In this document: piece by piece, positions 16,740 through 24,400 of the stretch | Layout of the letters: each line of letters opens with the position of its first letter | Numbering within the stretch: the first letter of the stretch is position 1 | Assembly (NCBI GenBank): GCA_965116935.1 | Contig: OZ220737.1 | Span: forward strand, 4,216,001 to 4,280,000 | Source of the DNA: VXYL01 sp965116935 | GTDB taxonomy: Bacteria; Pseudomonadota; Gammaproteobacteria; Pseudomonadales; Azotimanducaceae | Direction of reading: 5' to 3' | Length of the DNA stretch: 64,000 bases | Notes under the pieces: generated by a model | What the model saw: the letters and a program-made list of their open reading frames with translations, nothing else | Databases searched by the model: none | Told to the model about the DNA's origin: nothing | Program-made: the position numbers and the translations under genes

Positions 16740-17882
16740 ATGCCCCGACTCTCCCGCAACGCCCTCTCCGCCGCGAAGGTGCGCACCGCCGGACCCGGAA
16801 GCTACGTCGACGGCAACGGCCTCATGCTCCGCGTCAAGGCGCGCGGAACGCGGCAGTGGGTGCAGCGCATCACCATACACGGTCGCCGCGTCGACCTCGG
16901 GCTCGGCAGCGCCGAGCTGGTCTCCCTCGCGGACGCGCGCCGGGTCGCGGCGGAGAACCGGGCGGTGGCCCGCACCGGCGGCGATCCCCGCCGGGCCCGG
17001 GTGCCGACCTTCGCCCAGGCGGAGGCGGCGTGCTTCGCCGAGCGGCTCGAGACCTGGCGCACCGACAGCCCGGCGCGCAGCTGGCGCGGGACTGTGGACC
17101 GGCACGTGCTGCCGAGGCTCGGCGGGGTGCCGGTGGACCAGGTCGGCACGGCGGCGGTGTACGAGGTGCTGCGCCCGCTGGCGGTCTCGGGCCGGCACGC
17201 GACGGCGAGGGCGGCGGGGGCGGCGATCACGGCGGTTCTGGGCTGGGCGCGGATCCACGAGCACCGCACGGAGGGCTCTCCGGTGGAGACGGTCCGGCGG
17301 AGCCTGCCGAGGCGGGCGGCGGGACCGAAGCACCACGAGGCGCTGCACTGGCAGGAGGTGGGATCTGCGCTGGCGCGGATCGACGCCACCGGCTGCGCGG
17401 CGTCGACGAAGCGGGCGATCCGTTTCGCGGCCTTGACGGCGGCGCGCCAGGTCGAGGTGCGGCGGGCGACCTGGGACCAGCTCGACCTCGAGGGTGCGGT
17501 GTGGACGAAGCCGGCGGAGTCGGCGAAGACGGGGCGCGCGCACCGCGTGCCGCTGTCGGACCAGGCGCTGGCGGTGCTTCGGGGGGCCCTGGCGGACACC
17601 TGCGGCCGCGGGCTTGCGTTCCCCGGCTCGCGTCCGGGGGCCATGCTCGGGGATCGGGTGATGACGCAGGCGCTTCGCGGCGCGGGGATCGCGGCGTCGG
17701 GCCACGGCTTCCGCTCGAGCTTCAAGGACTGGGCGCGGCAGCACGAGGTGGACGAGCTGCTGTCGGAGTTCGCGCTGGCGCACGTCGAGGGCTCGGCGAC
17801 GGTGGCGGCTTACGCCCGCGACGACCTGCTCGAGAGGCGACGGCCCGTCATGCAGCAATGGGCGGATGCGGTTGCGGGTTGA
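16740..17882 (+). CDS. P4-type tyrosine integrase
   Basis: 380 aa from MPRLSRNALSAAKV. It has a DUF4102-like N-terminal domain (GSYVDGNGLMLRVKARGTRQWVQRITIHGRRVDLGLGSA), a core-binding domain (WRGTVDRHVLPRLGGVPVDQV) and a catalytic domain with TAARQVEVRRATWDQLD (Arg I), GHGFRSSFKDWARQ (HxxR) and ALAHVEGSATVAAYARDDLLERRR (Tyr). It shares layout with the 8072-9244 integrase but differs clearly in sequence, so it is an independent acquisition. It sits at the left edge of a 20-kb accessory block containing the DUF2235/DUF1501 operon and may have mobilised it. Usual integration targets are tRNA genes; none is visible nearby. Confidence 0.92.
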   Translation: MPRLSRNALSAAKVRTAGPGSYVDGNGLMLRVKARGTRQWVQRITIHGRRVDLGLGSAELVSLADARRVAAENRAVARTGGDPRRARVPTFAQAEAACFAERLETWRTDSPARSWRGTVDRHVLPRLGGVPVDQVGTAAVYEVLRPLAVSGRHATARAAGAAITAVLGWARIHEHRTEGSPVETVRRSLPRRAAGPKHHEALHWQEVGSALARIDATGCAASTKRAIRFAALTAARQVEVRRATWDQLDLEGAVWTKPAESAKTGRAHRVPLSDQALAVLRGALADTCGRGLAFPGSRPGAMLGDRVMTQALRGAGIAASGHGFRSSFKDWARQHEVDELLSEFALAHVEGSATVAAYARDDLLERRRPVMQQWADAVAG

Positions 17883-17929
17883 GTCTGCGCCGCGGTCGCT
17901 TGGGGCATGCAGATTCGGTGGTCAGTCTC

Positions 17930-19243
17930 CTAGGCGAAGAACGTGAAGTCCTCCGTGTTGTTGAACGGGAAGCGTTGCGCGCCAAGCGAGTCCTCAACGC
18001 CGAGATAGCGCCGCAGTGCCTTGTGGACGTGCTTCGGGTAGATGATCGTGCCGTTCGTGTCATCCCGCTTCAGCGTTCTCGGGTTGATGGGCTGCGCGAA
18101 GTGCAGTCCGTCCGTCTCGCCCACCACGCGGTTCGTCCACTCCTGACCTCGCTCCATGATTACGAAGCTGCCGATGGGCCAATGGTCCTTGCCGTCGTCG
18201 GCGTTGTAGAAGTTGGTGCGGCCGAAGTCGGAGCCTATAACCACGAACAGGCGGTCGGCGATGCCGTGCTCGTCGGCGTAGTCCCAGAGGTAGTCGATGC
18301 CGTCGGTCAGGTTGGCGAGGAGCCAGGACTGGCCGGCGTCGTTGTTCGAGTGAGTGTCGAAGCCGCCGAGCCAGAGGTCGGCGCTTGCCGAGACGCCGGT
18401 CTTGAACGCCAGCACCGTGAGCTGGGCCTGGCGGCGGAGCTGGCTCCAGTGGGTGTCGTTGCCGACCTGCGCCTCTACGGGCTGTTCCAGCTGGTCCTCC
18501 GGCGGGATGGCGTCGGCGAACTCCTTCAGTGCCTCGCTCGACGCGAACGCCGCCTGATAGTGGGCGAGGCGCATGGACTCGCCGGGAAGGAGGTGGGGGC
18601 GGACGGCGAGACGCTGCACGGTGGCGGTGCGGTGGCGCGCCATCGCGGCCCAGTCTTCCTTCGAGATGAAGGCGCTGTCCTCCGGGTCGTCCGCGCCATC
18701 CCACTCTCCCTCGCCTCTCGGGTAGGCGATGGAGCGGAGCAGGTCAGGGTTGTCCAGCCTCGTGTAGCGGGTGAGGCCACCGGTCTCGGAGTAGCCGCCG
18801 AAGTTGATGTAGGAGACGGGCAGTTCCGCGGCGCTGTGCGCGGCAAGCATGGCGGTGGTGGCGGGGTATCCCTCGGAGTTGCGGCCGCTCCAGTTGTGGA
18901 CGATGCCGACGGTGTGGGAGTTGGTTTGGGCGTCCACGCCGTTGACGACGAGCATGTTGCGGTGGTGTTTCTCGAAGAACGCCTTGTTCCCGGCGAAGGG
19001 TGCGTAGGGGATGTTGCCGGCCTGTTGGGTCTCGTTCGACTCGGCCCAGTGGTTGATGATCGGCTCGCCGGTGGTGTTCGTCTTGGGGTCGCAGAAGCTG
19101 GTGGGGTCCCAGCCGCCGTCGGCCTGGATGAAAACCGCGAGTTTCTGGCGGGCATTCGCGGCCTGGGCGATGGGCAGGCGGAAGCCGGCCGTTGCCGAGG
19201 CGGCGAGCGCGCCGGTGGCCTTGAGGAATGCGCGTCGGTTCAC
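17930..19243 (-). CDS. Tat-exported DUF1501 protein
   Basis: 437 aa. The GTG at 19243 overlaps the stop of the upstream gene (GTGA) and follows GGAAGGA, so I prefer it to the ATG 12 codons earlier. The leader VNRRAFLKATGALAASATAGF is a twin-arginine signal. The body is a DUF1501 domain, a sulfatase/alkaline-phosphatase-like fold: KLAVFIQADGGWDPTSFCDP, NMLVVNGVDAQTNSHTVG, LGGFDTHSNND, FVVIGSDFGRTNFYN. DUF1501 proteins are periplasmic, usually paired with DUF1800 or large cytochrome-like proteins, and their biochemical role is unsettled. Here the partner is probably the giant protein four genes upstream in the same run. Confidence 0.88.
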   Translation of the reverse strand: MNRRAFLKATGALAASATAGFRLPIAQAANARQKLAVFIQADGGWDPTSFCDPKTNTTGEPIINHWAESNETQQAGNIPYAPFAGNKAFFEKHHRNMLVVNGVDAQTNSHTVGIVHNWSGRNSEGYPATTAMLAAHSAAELPVSYINFGGYSETGGLTRYTRLDNPDLLRSIAYPRGEGEWDGADDPEDSAFISKEDWAAMARHRTATVQRLAVRPHLLPGESMRLAHYQAAFASSEALKEFADAIPPEDQLEQPVEAQVGNDTHWSQLRRQAQLTVLAFKTGVSASADLWLGGFDTHSNNDAGQSWLLANLTDGIDYLWDYADEHGIADRLFVVIGSDFGRTNFYNADDGKDHWPIGSFVIMERGQEWTNRVVGETDGLHFAQPINPRTLKRDDTNGTIIYPKHVHKALRRYLGVEDSLGAQRFPFNNTEDFTFFA

Positions 19244-20256
19244 GTTCCTTCCGATCGGGATCGTGGTCGGGAAGTGCACGGCAACGCTTGGTTGTCAGCG
19301 GATTTGTCCGAACAATGTTGTCCGCCTGCCAACCGACGGAGTTTCAAGGTCATTGTGCCTGTGTTGTTGCCCAAGATGATGTCGTTGACCAGGAGAACGA
19401 GTTCCCCGCTGTCCGGCGATTGCCAGCAACCCCCGCTGGAATGTACACCTAACGCCGGCACGTCGGGCCCCGCGCTGTCGACTCTCCGCACAACTTGAAA
19501 CCAATCGCCACCGGGCAACGGCCGCAGCCATTCGGCCCACCAGAAGCGGCTTACTCCGACAGCGTTTTTGTCAAAGCGGAACCCCTCCGCGTTGGTAGCG
19601 ATATCGTTGTCTGTCCACCGTGACGTTGCCACGCTTTGCAGGGAATACGTGGCTCCCGCTTCCAGCCAGATTCCGGTGTGGTTGATGCGGTCTGATCGAA
19701 TTGCAAGTTGGACCGCCTCGAACTCGGCCAAACGGCAGTCTCCGTGGACACCGGCGCATCTTACCCTTGATGCGGGTCCGAGGCGCGCCATGGTGGTCAC
19801 GTCGATGGGGGTCCGAGACTTGGCGGTTGTGCCCGGAAGGAAGTCGAGCGCGACGACTCCAAGCAACACGACAAGACCGATGGCGACAGGCCAGTTCAAC
19901 CACGAAACACATACTGCGACTGTGGTCCATGGCGTCAATGTATAGCCAGCTGGCCCTTGAAGCGCCAACTCCTGCTGCGCCCTTCCGACTGATCGAAGCG
20001 CCCGTCGTAGCGCCCAAAGCAACGCAACCATCGCGGCCGTCACGTAGGGGAAGGTCGCCGCGAACCGCGCCGCGTTCAGCGGCAAGCTTGGCACAACAAC
20101 ACCGAGTCCATCGACCAACCATGGCCATCGCGCTGAGGTGGGCAAGGGGTGCAAAGTCAACGGGACCGCAAGGAATGCGGTCAGCAGCACTAGGCAGAAC
20201 ACGATGCACTGCAGGCGGCTCCGGGCTCGCGCGAGAGCGTGCATTCGGTCATTCAT
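19240..20256 (-). CDS. Multi-pass membrane protein with C-terminal beta-rich domain, unknown
   Basis: 338 aa from ATG 20256, which overlaps the DUF2235 stop by 8 nt; its own stop overlaps the DUF1501 start. Hydrophobic segments lie near residues 18-40 (LQCIVFCLVLLTAFLAVPLTL), 70-90 (YVTAAMVALLWAL) and 120-145 (WPVAIGLVVLLGVVALDFL). The last 170 residues are predicted to be outside the membrane and beta-rich, with YSLQSVATSRWTDNDIATNAEGF and LVNDIILGNNTGTMTLKLRRL. This resembles the jelly-roll domain of galactose-binding lectins such as PA-IL, but that is a loose similarity. It is translationally coupled to the DUF2235 hydrolase and may anchor, cap or immunise against it. Confidence 0.6.
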   Translation of the reverse strand: MNDRMHALARARSRLQCIVFCLVLLTAFLAVPLTLHPLPTSARWPWLVDGLGVVVPSLPLNAARFAATFPYVTAAMVALLWALRRALRSVGRAQQELALQGPAGYTLTPWTTVAVCVSWLNWPVAIGLVVLLGVVALDFLPGTTAKSRTPIDVTTMARLGPASRVRCAGVHGDCRLAEFEAVQLAIRSDRINHTGIWLEAGATYSLQSVATSRWTDNDIATNAEGFRFDKNAVGVSRFWWAEWLRPLPGGDWFQVVRRVDSAGPDVPALGVHSSGGCWQSPDSGELVLLVNDIILGNNTGTMTLKLRRLAGGQHCSDKSADNQALPCTSRPRSRSEGT

Positions 20257-21424
20257 CGAATATCTCGTCGGTGCGCAGTGCAAAGGGGCCCTTGTCCGTG
20301 CCTACAACTCGACACTGAATCGGTGGCCCGTTTCCTTTGGACGAAGGCCGCAAGATCCGCGATGCATAGAGGCCGGTGCGCCGGCGCATGCGTCGAAGGA
20401 CACTGACGTGAACTCGTGGCAGCCGATGCCCATCCTGGTCGCAGTAGGGGTCGCGGAGCGCATAGCGGTAGAATGCCTTCACGCCGGTTCGGGAATCGTA
20501 GATGCGGCCATGTGCATCGGCCCCTTGCTGCACCGCGTCAAGCGTGCCCTCTGCGAACCGAAGGCCATGCGCCTTCGCCTTCTGCATCATCCAGTCGAGC
20601 GTCACCAACGCCATGCCGTCCTTGGGATAGCCACCGCCTACGTTGGAGTGGGCGCCTGCGAACCAGACCTGCTCAATTCTGTTGTCGCAATGACAGTCCT
20701 GCCCGTTCTCGTTCGTTTCCCAGATGTGCGGGTGGAAGGTCTTTCGCTCGTCGTCGAGTGCGAGGGCTTGGTACGCATGCCTGACCCTGGGACCCAGTTT
20801 GCTATTGGCGAACTGCCAGGCTCGCAGGCGGAACACGTGCTCCGCCACAAAGCGAATCGGCTCCTTCATCTCGTCGAACGGAACGCCTACCGCATCCACC
20901 GTGTCCCAGACGCCCACGAAGTGGATGCACACCTTCTTTAGGTCGTCCTGGTCGCATTTGCCGAGCGCCCCCGCCTTCCTCAACCGCCGCTCCTTTGCTT
21001 TGGCGCCGCTGCTGCGGTGCGCCCGCAGGAGCTTGCGTAGCATCTTCTCCCGACTGTCGCCGGCATCCAGGAGGCGTTGGCGACAGAGCAGCCCAACATC
21101 CAACACCATGCCCGCGAGAGAACGGACCGTGAATGCGCCCCGGCTAAATCCGAAGAGAAAGATCCGGTCACCCGGTTCATAGTTGAGGCACAGGAAAGCG
21201 TAGGCTTGCCGAATGTTGCGACTCAGGCCCCATCCGAAGGCGCCGCCCAGTAGCCGAGGCCATCGAAGGTCGTCCGTTCCCACGCCGTCGTCGTAGAAAG
21301 TCAGCTGCCGCGGAACGCTCGATTGCCGATCGACGGCGTCGAACAGGCGCCAGACGTTCGTGCCGCGTGTCTTGCCTGCACGGTTGCCGGTGCCGTCGCA
21401 ACAGACGACGATGTTCTTGCTCAA
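20249..21424 (-). CDS. DUF2235 alpha/beta hydrolase (Tle1-like phospholipase family)
   Basis: 391 aa. I choose TTG 21424 because GAGGAGG lies 6 nt upstream; the conserved N-terminus KNIVVCCDGTGN follows at once. The DUF2235 signature is complete: DGTGNRAGKTRGTNVWRL, the nucleophile elbow FLFGFSRGAFTVRSLAGM (GxSRG), FVGVWDTVDAVGVP, and a catalytic HSNVGGGY near the C-terminus (WFAGAHSNVGGGYPKDGM). The family includes type VI effector phospholipases (Tle1) and many uncharacterised hydrolases. No VgrG or other type VI gene is nearby. It overlaps the downstream membrane protein, which could be its partner or immunity protein, and sits inside a DUF1501/giant-protein operon, an unusual setting. Confidence 0.88.
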   Translation of the reverse strand: MSKNIVVCCDGTGNRAGKTRGTNVWRLFDAVDRQSSVPRQLTFYDDGVGTDDLRWPRLLGGAFGWGLSRNIRQAYAFLCLNYEPGDRIFLFGFSRGAFTVRSLAGMVLDVGLLCRQRLLDAGDSREKMLRKLLRAHRSSGAKAKERRLRKAGALGKCDQDDLKKVCIHFVGVWDTVDAVGVPFDEMKEPIRFVAEHVFRLRAWQFANSKLGPRVRHAYQALALDDERKTFHPHIWETNENGQDCHCDNRIEQVWFAGAHSNVGGGYPKDGMALVTLDWMMQKAKAHGLRFAEGTLDAVQQGADAHGRIYDSRTGVKAFYRYALRDPYCDQDGHRLPRVHVSVLRRMRRRTGLYASRILRPSSKGNGPPIQCRVVGTDKGPFALRTDEIFDE

Positions 21425-21486
21425 TGGCGTCCTCCTCGGAAAACGGGGCGATCTGGTGGGGAGTCCGCGCCTGGTCATCGTTCGTT

Positions 21487-24400
21487 TTACAGGTGCAGGT
21501 ATCGGGGATCGGTCATCAGGTAGGCGAGGATGACCATCCAGGTTCGGGCGACGCCGTGGGGGTCGGCCAAGTCGGTTTCTTCCCACAGGAACTCATGGAG
21601 GCGGTCGTGGTCCCAGCCCCGCGGGTTGCCGTGCTGGTCGGTCTCCTCCTGCCAGACATCGTCTGCAATCCCGTCGAGATAATGCTGATCTTCCCACGGG
21701 TCGCAGCGCATCCGAAAAAAGTCGCCGCTCGCCTCGTGCCGTGCCCATGTTTCGACAAACAGCGCAAGGGCGGCGTCGATGTCAGCCGAGGTAGGCGGGA
21801 GACTCACGCCGAGGAGCCTGTCGTGAAGGTCGACAAGCTTGTTGCGGATGTCGCGTTCCGCTGCCGCGGTCAGTCGGCCTGAAGCGCCAGGAGGGGCGGT
21901 GACGTCGATGCCGGAAAAAAGCCTCCGCTCTCCGTCCCGAACAAGGTAGAAGTCCTTCAGCGTGATCGGGCAGGCCGTTACCGATGCATGGCGTTGTGCT
22001 ACCCCCGACATGATCGAGGTTAAGTCCCGGCCCCGCTTGGTTATGCCGTCCGAGTCGATGCCCCCGTAGAGCAGTCCGAAGGCGTTGTGCGCGTTCGTCC
22101 AGTTTCGGGGCGCGCCGGGTTCGTGCCACGCATGCGGCTTCGAGCGTCGCCAGTCGAAGCCTGTCAGGGCCACGGTCTTGCGGGAGAGCTCTTCCGGCGT
22201 CAGTAGGCGCCTTGCGCCGGCATTGGCGAGGGCGGTGGCTTGAACGGGGCTGCCCTCCGCCAGCGAATCCGCCCTGAACCACCTCGACAGTGCGATTTCC
22301 GCGAGGAGGTCCTTGAGGTTGTGGCGCTTGCCGCCGCCGAACCCGCGCCGAAAGGCACCCGCAAGCCGTTCCACCTCCGCGGCCTGTGCGTTCGAGGCGA
22401 GCAGGCGGCCCTGAAAGTCCGGATCGCCCTCGGATGGCGGTTCGGCGACTTCGGCACCCATGATTGCGGGCCACCAGAATTTCACGGTCGCCTCGGCGAA
22501 TCGGGGGTCTGCGCTGATCCGTTTTGCGAGCCACTGGAGGCTGTTGTCGGCGTTTGGCGCTGGGCGGCCATCGAACCCGGGCGAACGCATGTCGCGATAC
22601 CAAGTGTCGCCATACAAATGACCGCCCAGCGAGAAGTCCACCAGCCGACGACGCGGCACGGTGTCACCATCGCGCCTTTCGCTTCCGAGCCAAAGAACCG
22701 TTTCGACGGTGTAGCGGCCGTCCATCGGAACATCCAGCAGAACAAGCTGATTGCAGAACCATGGCTCGTAGTGGTCCGAAGGCTGGTCTAAGCTCCCGCA
22801 TAGATTCCTCTCGTGCGGCGGCAGGTCTGCATTCTGCTCGCCAACGAGGTCCTGAAGTTCCAGGTGCTGCACCACACGTCCGTTGGCGTCGAGCAACCGG
22901 ACGTGATCGATGACCATGTGCCACCAGATTTCACTTTCCTCGGGTCGCGGAGGCTCGAAGCGCGGCTTGAGCCACAAGGCCTCGGTGCCTGCCTTCAGGT
23001 CTGCATCGAGCGAAACCACATGGGGGCTTTCGCGCCTGCGAGTGACTTCAATCGTCCGAAGCGCCGCGGCCCAGTCGTCCTTGTACTGTCGGTCGAGGGA
23101 GTCGAGGCCGCCCCATTGGTCACGGTAGAAGCCTTCGTCGCCGTAGTTCTGAAACGCGCCCGCAACCGGGTCCATCACGGTGTGGCAGACCGTGCAGGCA
23201 GGGTTGTGCATCGTCGGGTTGTTCGTGTCGGCTAGCGCCACGGGATCGGTGGTGCGCGATGCGGACTTCTCGATGTCCAGGCCCAGGAAGTGGTAGTGGG
23301 TCCAGCGCGACCGCGCGCGATTGCGGTTTGTCGCGGTGGTCGGGTACCGCAGCAGAAAGACCGTCGTGTTCAGGATGCCGGCGTGGGGGTAGTCGGTGGC
23401 AAGGTCTCCCGGGTCCTCGACGCGCGTCGCCTGCATTCCGTTCTGGGCGCTGGTGAAGAACTGCGACACCTTGGAGTCGTCGTTTCGATAGTAGCTGACG
23501 ATTTCCGACGGCCTGAACTCGTGGTCGTCTTCGCCGTTCCTGAACGCAGTCGACGCCCCATACGCTGCCGACGCCAGCGGGTTCGCCATGATGTAGTCCG
23601 CAGTGAGCACCTCCGTGTAGGGCAGGTCGTTCTCGGCCACGTGCGCGATCAGCTCGAGGGGAGCGCGTCGGATGCCGTACTGCACCCGCTGGTACCACTG
23701 CCATGGATTGGTGCCTCCGGACGCGTTGTAGTCCCTTACCTTGTCGTAATAGAGGTTGGAGAAATCCACGAAGTAGTCCGTTGCCGTTCCGTCGATGACG
23801 GTCTCGTCTCGGTCCGTCAGCAGTCGGTCGTTGGCACTCGTAATGAGAAAGTCATGGAAGCCCGGCCCCGTCATCAGCCCGCGGATCGCCTTGCGCAGGC
23901 TTGCGATCCCGCCTGTCTCGATGGATTCGTACTCGGCGTCCGTCGGGATGCGGCCGGCGAAGACGATGGCGGCGCGGCGGAGGGTGCTTCTAGCCGGCTC
24001 CATCGTCACGCCGGCGAACAGGTTGGCCGGCGTGACGGAGGGGCCGGCGCCGGGGCCGTCGGTCAAGAGGCCCAGGAAGCGCTGCATCGAGGCGAAGCCC
24101 TCCGTGCCGGAGGCCAGCTGGATGCCGCCGCCGTGGTCCACGCCCTGCACCTTGTTGAGGATCAGCTCGTCGCCGCCGTCGACGGTGGCGAGGAAGGTCC
24201 GGAAGACCTCCAGGTTGGCCGCGGCGCCGTCGCCGGCGACGAACACCAGACGGGTGTTGCCGGACACGCCGCCCGACACGTGGCAGGTGGCGCACTGGGA
24301 CTGGACGACGTGCGAGACGGAGGAGGCGAAAACGTCCTCCGCCGTCTCGTCCGAGGGGGCGTCGTCCTTGGTGGCCTCGTCGGGCTCCGGGTCCGGGCCG

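Noticed and set aside
15153..17858. A roughly 900-codon open frame on the minus strand
   Set aside because: It is antisense to the response regulator, NadR-like gene and integrase, has low-complexity Arg/Pro content and no domain.
16856..19498. An 880-codon plus-strand frame
   Set aside because: It is a shadow of the integrase and DUF1501 genes, Gly/Ala/Arg-rich and without motifs.
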